Part shown: in pieces, positions 16,698 through 25,559 of the stretch | How the letters are laid out: the number at the start of each line of letters is the position of its first letter | How positions within the stretch are numbered: position 1 is the first letter of the stretch | NCBI RefSeq assembly: GCF_947491715.1 | Contig: NZ_CANLKR010000029.1 | Span: forward strand, 1 to 61,746 | Direction: 5' to 3' | Origin: an uncultured Shewanella sp. | GTDB lineage: Bacteria; Pseudomonadota; Gammaproteobacteria; Enterobacterales; Shewanellaceae | Length of the DNA: 61,746 nt | The notes under the pieces: generated by a model | Told to the model about the DNA's origin: nothing | The model's input: only the letters and a program-made list of their open reading frames with translations | Databases searched by the model: none | Position numbers and translations under genes: made by a program

Positions 16698-17255
16698 CGC
16701 GCAGCTTATTTTAATATGTTAAACGTTAAGACTAGGAACCTCAGCCTCATATTATAAAAGGCCAACTGAGTCGGTACTTTTCACATCAAAACTCACTCAT
16801 TCCGTTAATCTTTTATTCATTTTCTCAGATCAGCAGCAGGCATTACGTTAAAAATAGGCAGATCATGATTTGATAAATCATGAGTGCTGAACTCTAGCGA
16901 AAATCTCCGTATGTTACTGATTAATAATGGCTGGCTTTAAATAATAATTGAATGCATTTATGTCATTTTTATTTATACCCGTGCCGATCTACTTTTAGTG
17001 GCTTAAGTAAAGCCATCTTTTGTACGCCAATTATTATTACGCATTGACCTCATTTTAACTTGCCAAAAGCTTATCAAGCACTGCCGTCGACAGTTGATTT
17101 ATGCTGTGCCTATTGCGGTGCCTATTGCTGTGCATGCGAATAAAATACGAAGGTTTAACTTTTTACTTAAAATATTGAATAAGTTAATTAAAACAAGATG
17201 TTTGTGCTGTTTGTATTTGATGATGCCAAGGGCATTTTTTGCGAGGGATGAGCAT
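16698..17255. other. Non-coding stretch after the mobile-element debris
   Basis: It is AT-rich with no convincing ORF or strong terminator. An open frame extends upstream of 17256 to 17094, but it lacks a good ribosome-binding site. Confidence 0.4.
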
Positions 17256-18416
17256 ATGTTAAAGGACAAGGTTAAAAGGAAGAAGTGTCAAAATGATACG
17301 TTTTCGATGTTTAGCGAGAAGTTTAGCGAGATGCTCAGCAAGAGAGCCTGCCTGATAGCGAGGATAGTAGCGAGGATAGTGGCGAGGATAAGGGTCTTTG
17401 GCTGGGCAGTGTTATTCATTGTTTGCTTGTTGAGTCTCAGTCAAGTGGCGCTTGCAGGGCAGGAAACTGCAGGAGAGGATATAACAGGGCAGGAAACACC
17501 AGGACAGGAAACACTAGGGCAGGTGACGCTAGATGATTTACCACGATTAACACGCAAGCCTTGGTATCAGCGGCTCGATTATGTGCTCAGTTTGCGCCGA
17601 GACATTGAAACCATCACTATGCCCCAAAGTACGGCCAAAGACAGTGAACGCTTTACCATAGACTCAGCGCCCTTTGATATGGCGTTTACAGTGGGGGGCA
17701 ATCTGTTTGATAACACCTCTGTGTTTGCTGAGATAATGATGAATCGCAATCAATATACCTATAACCAAGCGAACCCTAAGGTGGGAGTAGACTCATCAGA
17801 ATGGCGGCTGGATGTGCTATTGGAGCATGATTTTGGTGGTGGCTATACTATTGGGGTGGATGGTTATTATGCTGATCGCAGCGATAAGTATAATATCGAA
17901 TATCAGCTGCCTGAGCAGACAATGATCCAGCGATATAATGATGACACCAAAGCCGTTGGCACCGATCTAATGGCCTCTCGCAGTTTCTTTTTTGATCCTT
18001 TTGATGTGCCCTTGCTGATGCGTTTAGATTATAACTTGAGTTATTGGCGCTCTCAGGGCAATGAAGACACGGTTTCTCGGCATTATCAAAACCTGGCGCT
18101 GAGTCAGGCCATGCAGTGGCGCTTTGATTTGCAGAGTGTGTTAAGCCTGCAATATGTGGACTTTCCCAGCGATTACTTTGTGTTTACCGAATATATCGGC
18201 GATGTGTATTTTGTCTCAGCTGAAATTAATTATCGATTCACTCAAGCGAGTCAATTTTCCTTGGGCTGGCAGCGGCTTGAATTTGGTACCCGATCAAACA
18301 TAGTGACCTGGTCATTTCGTTTTGAATACCAGTTTGGTCTGGATGAGGGCAAACGGCGAGCGAGGCAATACCGAGTACCTAAGCCCATTTACCGTATTCG
18401 TGGGCTATTGCATTGA
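17256..18416 (+). CDS. Outer-membrane-barrel-like protein, paralogue of the gene at 45636
   Basis: The most plausible start is ATG 17256 (GAGGGATGAGC upstream), giving 386 residues; starts at 17307 or 17331 are also possible. After a basic N-region with a curious RIVARIVARIR repeat comes a hydrophobic signal segment (RVFGWAVLFIVCLLSLSQVALA). A mature part of alternating aromatic/polar strands follows, ending SFRFEYQFGLDEGKRRARQY. The WYQRLDYVLSLRRDIETI opening, the FTVGGNLFDNTSVFAEI strand and the C-terminal FEYQFGL-x-x-GKRRAR are all repeated in the protein at 45636. I infer a beta-barrel in the outer membrane. Family and role are unknown. Confidence 0.6.
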   Translation: MLKDKVKRKKCQNDTFSMFSEKFSEMLSKRACLIARIVARIVARIRVFGWAVLFIVCLLSLSQVALAGQETAGEDITGQETPGQETLGQVTLDDLPRLTRKPWYQRLDYVLSLRRDIETITMPQSTAKDSERFTIDSAPFDMAFTVGGNLFDNTSVFAEIMMNRNQYTYNQANPKVGVDSSEWRLDVLLEHDFGGGYTIGVDGYYADRSDKYNIEYQLPEQTMIQRYNDDTKAVGTDLMASRSFFFDPFDVPLLMRLDYNLSYWRSQGNEDTVSRHYQNLALSQAMQWRFDLQSVLSLQYVDFPSDYFVFTEYIGDVYFVSAEINYRFTQASQFSLGWQRLEFGTRSNIVTWSFRFEYQFGLDEGKRRARQYRVPKPIYRIRGLLH

Positions 18417-18507
18417 GACTGGATCACAGCAGAGATAATCCTGTGCACGGCGATGCTTTGTTCTCATATTATTTTCTCTTATTACTTTCTTTTAAAGGAC
18501 CCATTTT

Positions 18508-18927
18508 ATGCCATTAGTGTGTGTCGGTGGGGCTAAGGTGAGTATTCCTATGCCCCCAGGATATAGCTTGCTTGAAAAACAAGAAGATACTTTACCCGCG
18601 ACGAAACAAACCCTGTTTGGCTGTATGGATAATGTGCTCATTCAAGCCGATTTAGAGGCATGGGCAAAAAATTATCTGAGCGCGTATGAGAAAATAGGTT
18701 ATAACCAAGGAAAACTGGGTGATGGCACTGTGGTGGTGGCAAAACTGGCGCAAAAAACCTTTTCGAAAAGCGCTGTGGTGACAATGGAAACCACAGTGAC
18801 TTTACAGTTAAAAGTACTGACACCAGGACCTGCAAAATCGCCCAATACCCCACCGGATACCATGCCGCCGCCGCCGATAAACGTGACCTTTACCGACGCT
18901 GGGCAAGCACTCCTTTTTTCTTTGTAA
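18508..18927 (+). CDS. Small protein of unknown function just upstream of the sheath
   Basis: The protein has 139 residues starting MPLVCVGGAKVSIPMPPGY, with a Pro-rich segment (SPNTPPDTMPPPP) near the C-terminus. Its MP-x-V-x-x-GGA opening loosely recalls PAAR-like/DUF4280 spike-tip proteins (the Afp10 position), and no other gene in the locus is a candidate for the tip. The rest does not fit DUF4280, so the tip role is only a guess. AAAGGACC precedes the ATG by 10 bp, and the sheath gene follows after ~120 bp. Confidence 0.5.
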   Translation: MPLVCVGGAKVSIPMPPGYSLLEKQEDTLPATKQTLFGCMDNVLIQADLEAWAKNYLSAYEKIGYNQGKLGDGTVVVAKLAQKTFSKSAVVTMETTVTLQLKVLTPGPAKSPNTPPDTMPPPPINVTFTDAGQALLFSL

Positions 18928-19048
18928 AACAGGATAGAAAAGGCGTTCTGTTAATGGATGCCCTTAATCACCACCCGCTATGTAGGCCCTATTTTACGTT
19001 AACTGTGTTCTTAATCTTTTTTCATCCCAACCTTAATAAGGAAAATCC

Positions 19049-20998
19049 ATGGCTCAATATAAAACGCCAGACGTCTATGTAAAAGAAAGGTCTCTGCTTT
19101 CGCCCTCCGTGGCCGAAGTGCCGACCGCCATACCGGCCTTTATCGGTTACACCCAGCTTGTTGAAGACAATAAGGGTGGGGAAATTGTTCAAAAGCCCTA
19201 TCGTATCACCAATATGATGGAGTTTATGGCGATTTTTGGTGGCCCGTATAGTGAGGCGATTTCGGTGGCTTATAAAACAGCGACCAGTGAATTTGTGATC
19301 CCAACGGAGCATACCACAGGTACAGGCACGGATAAGAAAATCGTCAATCCGGCCCTGGCAAACTTCTTTTTGTATCAGGCTGTAGGCCACTTTTTTGCTA
19401 ACGGTGGTGGCACTTGTTATGTGATCAGTATTGGCGGCTATGAAACAACCGATAGCAGTGGCACTCAGATTACGGGTAAAAGTAAAGCCGATTTTATGTT
19501 GGCGATAACAGCATTAAAGAAAGTCGATGAAGTCACACTGATTTCTTGCCCTGAAAGTATTTGTCTCGATGCGCAGGCCCATTATGATGTCCAAAATGCG
19601 TCGTTGCAGCATTGTGAAAGTATGCAAGACCGATTTGCCCTGATTGACTTGCAGCAAGTGGGTAATGAGGGCAATGATGATATCCGCGCCGATGCGGCGT
19701 TAATGCGAGATAAAGTCACCCAAGGGCTTAAATATGGTGCGGCGTATTATCCGCAGCTGAAAACCTCTGTGGCGCGCAGTTATGATGAAGATACCGTCAT
19801 GGTCAACATGGAACATAACTATTATAAGTTGCATGCCACTATTACCGGCTTTATTGCTTATTATGATTCTGGGGCAGCGCAAGCTGGTGAAGCTGCGGTT
19901 GCTAATGCCGCTGACGGTGCTACAGAAGAACAACTTAAAGATATCTATGATGCTGCATATTATGAGGCCATCACAACTGAGGTCGTTGATCAGTTTGGCT
20001 ATAGCAGTGATGATGAGAAATTTTATAGTGCGTATTTTATTAAACTGAATGTAAACGTGGAAGGTGGAACAACCCCGGTAGAGAAAATAGTCAACTTTGC
20101 TGGTAAAGAGGTATATGGGCTAGAGGCGCTTTATACAGATAAAGAAGGGGAGCCCGGGAACGAAATTGATCATGACAACGTTTATGGTCTTTATCGTGAT
20201 AAAAATGATGTTAATAATTACCTTAATGCATCGGGTCAAATTATTGTCAATACACTCGATGCTAAGGGGGAGCTGGCTGATTCCGTCGGAAATGGTGAAC
20301 GTATTGCCGCAACGGTGAACCTAACCATACCGTTATCAACACTCAATACGGCAGGCCATGCTCTGTCATCTACAGCCGCTTATAACCAAGTAAAATCTCT
20401 GCTCAGTAAACATTACCTGCAACTGCCACCCAGTGCCGCCATCGCCGGTGTCATGGCGAAAACCGATGCCCAGTTTGGTGTATGGAAAGCCCCTGCCAAT
20501 GTTGCGCTGGCACAGGTCGTAGAACCGACCATCAATATCGACAACGGCGAACAGGAAGACTTAAACGTTGATATTAATGCTGGCAAGTCGATTAATGCTA
20601 TTCGCAGTTTTGTGGGCAAAGGCACCCTGGTTTGGGGAGCGCGCACCTTAGATGGCAACAGTAATGAATGGCGTTATGTGCCCGTACGCCGCCTGTTTAA
20701 TATGGTGGAAGAGTCGGTCAAAAAAGCCAGCTATTTTGCCGTGTTTGAACCCAATACGCCTTTTACTTGGTTAAAAATTAAAACCACCATCGAAGGCTAT
20801 CTGGAAACACTGTACAAACAGGGGGCATTTTTTGGCGCCAGCCCGGATCAGGCCTTTTTTGTTAATGTTGGCCTAGGGCAAACCATGACAGAAGGCGATA
20901 TTAATAACGGTATTATGAATATTGAAATCGGCTTGGCGGCAGTGCGCCCGGCGGAATTTATTGTGCTGACCTTCTCCCATAAAAGTATCGAAGGCTAA
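19049..20998 (+). CDS. Contractile tail sheath protein (Afp2/3/4-like)
   Basis: The protein has 649 residues. The N-terminus (YKTPDVYVKERSLLSPSVAEVPTAIPAFIGYT) and C-terminus (IRSFVGKGTLVWGART, WRYVPVRRLFNMVEESVKKA, FVNVGLGQTMTEGDINNG, RPAEFIVLTFSHK) are diagnostic for eCIS/phage sheath subunits. These form the outer cylinder that contracts to push the tube. The middle (~260-460) is an extra, poorly conserved domain expected on the sheath exterior. Only one sheath gene is present, whereas Afp and PVC have three. AAGGA precedes the ATG. Confidence 0.93.
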   Translation: MAQYKTPDVYVKERSLLSPSVAEVPTAIPAFIGYTQLVEDNKGGEIVQKPYRITNMMEFMAIFGGPYSEAISVAYKTATSEFVIPTEHTTGTGTDKKIVNPALANFFLYQAVGHFFANGGGTCYVISIGGYETTDSSGTQITGKSKADFMLAITALKKVDEVTLISCPESICLDAQAHYDVQNASLQHCESMQDRFALIDLQQVGNEGNDDIRADAALMRDKVTQGLKYGAAYYPQLKTSVARSYDEDTVMVNMEHNYYKLHATITGFIAYYDSGAAQAGEAAVANAADGATEEQLKDIYDAAYYEAITTEVVDQFGYSSDDEKFYSAYFIKLNVNVEGGTTPVEKIVNFAGKEVYGLEALYTDKEGEPGNEIDHDNVYGLYRDKNDVNNYLNASGQIIVNTLDAKGELADSVGNGERIAATVNLTIPLSTLNTAGHALSSTAAYNQVKSLLSKHYLQLPPSAAIAGVMAKTDAQFGVWKAPANVALAQVVEPTINIDNGEQEDLNVDINAGKSINAIRSFVGKGTLVWGARTLDGNSNEWRYVPVRRLFNMVEESVKKASYFAVFEPNTPFTWLKIKTTIEGYLETLYKQGAFFGASPDQAFFVNVGLGQTMTEGDINNGIMNIEIGLAAVRPAEFIVLTFSHKSIEG

Positions 20999-21140
20999 CC
21001 GCGGTTAGTTTGACATAAATCTTAATTATAGCCGTCCCAGAAAAAATCTCTGTGGCACCTTTCCTGCGCTGAGCTCTGTTAACTTAACTGAATTTAATTA
21101 ACGATTTGGCGTATCTATCAAAATAATTGGAGTTTATTTT

Positions 21141-21620
21141 ATGGCAACTACAGTCGCCGAAATTGAAACGGATTACCCTATCCCCGTATACCGGTTTTTA
21201 GTCAGCTTTCCCTATAAAGGAAAGGATGAAAAAGAAGAGTTTACCACGCGCTTTTCAGAAGTATCAGGTCTGGATATTGGTGTTGAAACCATTACCTATA
21301 AAGATGGTCTGGGTAAAAAGCATATGCCGGGACAATCAACCGATATCAATATTACCATGAAACGTGGCTTGGTACGAAAAGGCAGCGGCTTTTATGAGTG
21401 GCTGACATCCATCAGTTTAAATAAAGTTGAAAAGAAAGACATTACCGTATCCTTAATTGCTGACGATGATCCCAAGTCTGCTCCACTGATCACCTGGACC
21501 GTGACTAATGCTTTTCCTAAAAAGCTCACTGCTCCTAGCTTTAATGGTGGTTCCAATGAAGCCAGTGTTGAATCATTAGAGTTAATGGCTGACAACATCA
21601 CTATTGCATTCACGGGATAG
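21141..21620 (+). CDS. Inner tube protein (Afp1/5-like, gp19 family)
   Basis: The protein has 159 residues. PVYRFLVSF, FSEVSGLDIGVETITYKDG, ITMKRGLVRKGSGFYEWL and the terminal VESLELMADNITIAF are the conserved strands of T4 gp19-type tail-tube proteins. The subunit stacks as hexameric rings inside the sheath and forms the lumen that carries cargo. TTGGAG precedes the ATG. Confidence 0.92.
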   Translation: MATTVAEIETDYPIPVYRFLVSFPYKGKDEKEEFTTRFSEVSGLDIGVETITYKDGLGKKHMPGQSTDINITMKRGLVRKGSGFYEWLTSISLNKVEKKDITVSLIADDDPKSAPLITWTVTNAFPKKLTAPSFNGGSNEASVESLELMADNITIAFTG

Positions 21621-21664
21621 TTTGTGTGAGCACCTTAGTGCTTGTTTAGTTTTCGTATAAATAC

Positions 21665-21686
21665 AGCGCCTCGGTAATGGGGCGCT
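21665..21686 (+). promoter_or_regulatory. Small GC hairpin between the two tube genes
   Basis: AGCGCC and GGCGCT (21665-21670, 21681-21686) form a 6-bp stem with a 10-base loop and no T-run. It could act as an RNA processing or stability element that sets unequal expression of the abundant tube/sheath versus baseplate genes. This is inference only. Confidence 0.3.
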
Positions 21687-21717
21687 TATCAATCATGTTT
21701 CATTATCAGAGAATCCT

Positions 21718-22179
21718 ATGTTGATAGATCGTGGTTTACCCCTTGTCGGGTACCGGTTTGCGGTGGTGATTATAACCACGGGCATTCCGAATCCAGTTGA
21801 TATTGAGTTTAAAGAAGTCAGTGGTCTGAAAATGAGCCGGGGGGTAACCCGCAATGCCAGTATGACCAGTCTGGAAAATCAATTGCCAACACAAAGCTTG
21901 GTACTAAAACGTGGGGTATTCACCGCGCCCAGTCCTTTGTTATTAAGTAATGTTGCCGAGTCCTTGTTTTGGGGCACCCGGATGTTACGCAAAGACATTA
22001 TGATCAGCGTATTGGACGATGATAATTTCCCGGTGAATACCTGGGTCGTGAGTAATGCTTATCTGGAGTCCTGGGACTGGGACGGCCTTAATGCCGGCAG
22101 TAATGATTTGCTGATTGAGTCGATGAGTTTTAAATATTCAGGTATTAAGTATATACCGCTTAAGTTCACTAAAACCTAA
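21718..22179 (+). CDS. Second tube-like protein (gp19 family, probable tube initiator)
   Basis: The protein has 153 residues with the same fold signature as the previous gene (GYRFAVVI, FKEVSGLKMSRGVTRNASM, LVLKRGV, NAYLESWDWDGLNAGSNDLLIESMSFKYSGI) but low identity to it. In Afp/PVC, the tube paralogue next to the baseplate genes (Afp5-type) forms the ring joining baseplate and main tube, and I infer the same here. It has strong WD-x-DGLNAGSN conservation and an RBS (GAGAATCCT) close to the start. Confidence 0.88.
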   Translation: MLIDRGLPLVGYRFAVVIITTGIPNPVDIEFKEVSGLKMSRGVTRNASMTSLENQLPTQSLVLKRGVFTAPSPLLLSNVAESLFWGTRMLRKDIMISVLDDDNFPVNTWVVSNAYLESWDWDGLNAGSNDLLIESMSFKYSGIKYIPLKFTKT

Positions 22180-22212
22180 TGATTTTTGCTAAAAATAAAA
22201 GGAAATACCGTT

Positions 22213-22467
22213 ATGGCCGGCACCCCAGAAAACAATCAAAAGGCCCTGATAAATAATGCAACACTTACCGTCGGGGTCAATCAAGATAAGAATAAAAAAG
22301 TAAAAGATGACAAGGAGAATGCCGAGTTTACCGCATTAAAAAAACAGTTCAGTGACTTATCCCGTAAATTTGATGCTTTTGCCTGTTGTCAGCAACCTTT
22401 TGATCAGGCGTTAAGCCATTATCTAGCAACAAGCTTTGAAGACTTTGAGCTTAAAAAGAGGCCCTAA
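22213..22467 (+). CDS. Small conserved-position protein between tube and CIS-tube genes
   Basis: ATG 22213 (AAAAGGAAATACCGTT upstream) is preferred to the earlier in-frame start and gives 84 residues. The N-terminal half is polar and Lys-rich. The rest is a predicted helix (EFTALKKQFSDLSRKFDAFACC) and a short amphipathic tail ending KKRP. It occupies the Afp6 slot but does not show the DUF5908 pattern. It ends 3 bp before the next ATG, so it is co-translated with the baseplate genes. Function unknown. Confidence 0.65.
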   Translation: MAGTPENNQKALINNATLTVGVNQDKNKKVKDDKENAEFTALKKQFSDLSRKFDAFACCQQPFDQALSHYLATSFEDFELKKRP

Positions 22468-22470
22468 AGC

Positions 22471-23334
22471 ATGTCTATTTTCAGTGATCCTACGCGGGCT
22501 TTTGTTCCGGTAATCAAAATCACCGCATATAAAGATAAAGCACAAACAAAAAAAAAGGGCAGTGTCACTCTGCCATATGATCACGAATCTCTGGATGTTA
22601 GTTTCGAAAATTGTATTATCGCCGATAACTCTATCGGTGGTGACAGTGGCGCCAGTGTGTTTAGTAAAACTAAACCTTCAGAGCTAAAGGTCACTTTTGT
22701 CCTTGACGATACCACGTTTTCAAACCCTGTGGCTTACCTGATGCCTAATAATATTATTCCCTATAGTGTTGATAGCAAAATAAAAAACTTCAAAGCTTTG
22801 TGTCATACCCAAAACCCTGAAACCAATGAGCCGCATTTTGTCGCGATAAAGTCGATGAATATGCCGTTATTGGACTCCCCCAGTGGTGTTTTTTTGGGGT
22901 TACTGACCCAAATGAAGATAAAGAATGAATTAGTGGATGCCTTGGGGAACCGGGTTAAAGCCAGAGTTGAATGCGTATTTAAGCATTCAACCGTGCCGGA
23001 GAAGAAAAAGCCAGGTGTGTTGGCTAAAGCACTCAAGGTTGCGACTGTGGTGGGAGGAGGTTCTTTGGTGGGGATGGCTGCTGCAACTTACGGCAGTGCG
23101 GCATTAACCGCGGGATTAGCGGCGGCTAATGGTTTGAACAGCCTTCGTAAAAAAATCCCGGGTGATGCCATTAAATTACCCGCTTCTGATAAAGTAAAAG
23201 AAATCGCCGAAAAAGGTAAGTCAGCTGCGGAAACAGCAGCCGAAACAGTAAGTGATACTGCCACCGATATCAGCGATGAAGCGCCCTCTGTGGTTAAAGA
23301 AAAAATTGATGAAGGCATTGAGAAGGGCTTTTAA
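22471..23334 (+). CDS. CIS tube/baseplate adaptor protein (Afp7-like) without LysM
   Basis: The protein has 287 residues. Residues 1-170 match the contractile-injection-system tube-protein domain: PVIKITAYKDK, LPYDHESLDVSFEN, KPSELKVTFVLDDT, and the closing GLLTQMKIKNELVDALGNRVKARVECVFKH. In Afp7 homologues a LysM domain follows. Here it is replaced by an Ala-rich, amphipathic helical tail (VVGGGSLVGMAAATYGS ... AAETAAETVSDTA). The protein should link the tube base to the VgrG-like hub. The next gene starts 1 bp after its stop. Confidence 0.8.
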   Translation: MSIFSDPTRAFVPVIKITAYKDKAQTKKKGSVTLPYDHESLDVSFENCIIADNSIGGDSGASVFSKTKPSELKVTFVLDDTTFSNPVAYLMPNNIIPYSVDSKIKNFKALCHTQNPETNEPHFVAIKSMNMPLLDSPSGVFLGLLTQMKIKNELVDALGNRVKARVECVFKHSTVPEKKKPGVLAKALKVATVVGGGSLVGMAAATYGSAALTAGLAAANGLNSLRKKIPGDAIKLPASDKVKEIAEKGKSAAETAAETVSDTATDISDEAPSVVKEKIDEGIEKGF

Positions 23335-23335
23335 C

Positions 23336-24973
23336 ATGAATTATTACGCTATTTACCTTCAAAGTGGTGATGTAACTGAGAAGGTTAAAACTATCTCGTT
23401 GAATTGCCATTCAGGCGTTAATCAAATACCTAAGTTAACATTGCGATTACAAGATGGTGATACCAACAAAGGCACATTTGATTTAACGGACGAGGGGCTG
23501 TTTACATTGGGAGAAACTATTGAAATTACAGCCGGGTTTGATGATAAGTCACTAATTTTTAGTGGAATTATAAGTGAACAAACACTTGGTATTGATGGTC
23601 ATACTTTTTTAGACATTATTGCTTATGGGGATGTTATCAAGTTAACCGAAGGTCCGTTAACTCAGTTGTTTGCCGATAAAAAGCCGACAAAAGATTCGGC
23701 CATTATCCAAGCCTTGTTTGAGGGGAGAGATGTGGAAATGACGAAAGTCGATATCGCTAAGGTAGAGACAGATATTGAACATCCTCATTACTTTGTTTAT
23801 CAGCAAACCCCCTGGCGTGCGATGATGGCCCGAGTGCTGGCGAATGGCTGGTTATTTGTTCCGGCACAAGAGAGCAATAAAATTGTTGATACCACTAAGT
23901 ATACAGAAGGAAAACCTCATGCCATTTCGGTAAAAGGCAGCGGGTTGGAAAGTTTTAAATTACACCAAGATATTCGTTCTCAATTTGATTCGGTTAAAGC
24001 GTCATCCTGGAATACTAAAACCCAAAAGATGGGCGAGAAAGAAAAAAAATCGTCAGCCATCACCATAGGTGAACTTAAATCATCGGCCGAAAATCTGGCG
24101 CTTAACTTACTCTTATATCAGCATGGGGTACCACTCCCAGATACCGAACTCGAAGCCCAAGCCAGTGCCCAAGTCGTTTATCGAAAACTGGACCGTTTTC
24201 GTGGTCGGCTTGGCTTTTATGCAGGAAAAGACACTGTAAGTAAAGATATTAAGTTATTGGATAAACTGGATTTATCAGAATTTGGTAAGCACTATTCAGG
24301 ACAATATTTAGTGACGGCTATTGAACATGTTATTAGTCCGCAGGGCTGGCGTATTTATATAACCGTGGGACTGCATTTGAATCATAGCTTGTTTTCTGAT
24401 TGGCTGACGCCGCCCCCTGTGCCTAATTTAATTGGTAAAGTGGCCGCTAAAGATAAACAAAAAGACGCTACCTATGAGCAGCATATCTCTGTGTTACTGC
24501 CAAGCATTGACGAGAAAGCACCGGTATGGGCTAGGCTAGTTTCCCCTTTTGCTAGCAAAAAATCAGGTATATTTTTTCCGCCTAATCCAGATGATGAAGT
24601 GATTGTTGGCTTTGTCGGTGGCGATTGTCGCTTTCCCGTTATTTTGGGGGCTACCCATAACCCTATAAATGAGGCCCCATTTCTATTTAATGATGAGAAT
24701 GTAAAACCAGGCATTTATTTTGGCGACAAGAAAATGTCGTTGGGGTTTGATCTTAAAGAGCCAACCTTGTCGATTGCCGGCGGTGAAAAAGCGGCTATTG
24801 TGGTTAAAGATGAAACAGGTCCAGAACTTAAATGTGATGAGTCAAGCTTTACTTTGGGTAATGATATTGCGATTAAGAGTAAAGGAAAAATGATGTTAAA
24901 TGCTGGTGGTGAAATGAATATTAAAACCAGTGATAAGGTCAATATTAAAGCTAATCTAGTGGAGATTCAGTAA
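23336..24973 (+). CDS. VgrG-like spike/hub protein (Afp8-like)
   Basis: ATG 23336 gives 545 residues. The N-terminal part (VTEKVKTISLNCHSG, LGETIEITAGFDDKSLIFSGII, DIIAYGDVIKL, FVYQQTPWRAMMARVLANGW) matches the gp27-like hub of phage and T6SS spikes. An OB-fold follows (~390-450: WARLVSPFASKKSGIFFPPNPDDEVIVGFVGGD). The end is a beta-helical needle (LKCDESSFTLGND, SKGKMMLNAGGEMNIKTSDKVNIKANLVEIQ). It forms the trimeric spike below the tube. The stop overlaps the next start (TAATG). Confidence 0.92.
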   Translation: MNYYAIYLQSGDVTEKVKTISLNCHSGVNQIPKLTLRLQDGDTNKGTFDLTDEGLFTLGETIEITAGFDDKSLIFSGIISEQTLGIDGHTFLDIIAYGDVIKLTEGPLTQLFADKKPTKDSAIIQALFEGRDVEMTKVDIAKVETDIEHPHYFVYQQTPWRAMMARVLANGWLFVPAQESNKIVDTTKYTEGKPHAISVKGSGLESFKLHQDIRSQFDSVKASSWNTKTQKMGEKEKKSSAITIGELKSSAENLALNLLLYQHGVPLPDTELEAQASAQVVYRKLDRFRGRLGFYAGKDTVSKDIKLLDKLDLSEFGKHYSGQYLVTAIEHVISPQGWRIYITVGLHLNHSLFSDWLTPPPVPNLIGKVAAKDKQKDATYEQHISVLLPSIDEKAPVWARLVSPFASKKSGIFFPPNPDDEVIVGFVGGDCRFPVILGATHNPINEAPFLFNDENVKPGIYFGDKKMSLGFDLKEPTLSIAGGEKAAIVVKDETGPELKCDESSFTLGNDIAIKSKGKMMLNAGGEMNIKTSDKVNIKANLVEIQ

Positions 24974-25371
24974 TGAATGATAATGAACTTATCGGTACCG
25001 GCTGGCTATTTCCACCGCAATTTCGTTCCCCGGCAACGGGTCCTGAAATGGTGACGAACCAGCAACTCATTGAACAGGCGATAACACAGTTATTAAACAC
25101 CCGAATTGGTGAACGCATGTTTGAGCCTGACTTTGGCAGCGGTTTATATGAGTTTTTATTTCACACTCCGGATGCTGAAGCCTTGGCCGATATAAAAGAA
25201 GAAATTGCTAAAGCCATTGCCCAGCATGAAGGGAGAATTACCCTGCAGGAAATAAATTTTGATAGTCGCGACATCTATGACGGCTTGTTAAATATTGAAC
25301 TGGCTTATCTGATCAATCAAACCAATAGTCCGGCGAATATGGTTTTTCCATTTTACCTCGGTGAAGGTTAG
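24973..25371 (+). CDS. gp25-like baseplate wedge protein (Afp9-like)
   Basis: The protein has 132 residues. The gp25/lysozyme-like baseplate family is shown by QLIEQAITQLLNTRIGERMFEPDFGSGLYEFLF, where the R-x-GER-x-x-x-P-x-FG-x-G-L motif is the hallmark, and by the C-terminal IELAYLINQTNSP. The gene is translationally coupled to the spike gene by a 1-bp overlap. In contractile systems this protein nucleates sheath polymerisation at the baseplate. Confidence 0.93.
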   Translation: MNDNELIGTGWLFPPQFRSPATGPEMVTNQQLIEQAITQLLNTRIGERMFEPDFGSGLYEFLFHTPDAEALADIKEEIAKAIAQHEGRITLQEINFDSRDIYDGLLNIELAYLINQTNSPANMVFPFYLGEG

Positions 25372-25559
25372 TTTGGCTCAGGCTTATTCATAAAATTCAC
25401 TTTACCCATAAAAAATCAATTGTTTTTGTGATGGTCCTTACCTCTAAACTGATTCTCTCTAGGCTTACGCTTTTTAGATAAGTATTTTCTATTATAAGTT
25501 ATCCGGTTATGTTCTGGCATAAACGGTTATTTATGCCATCCTCACTTTAGGATCTTGTT

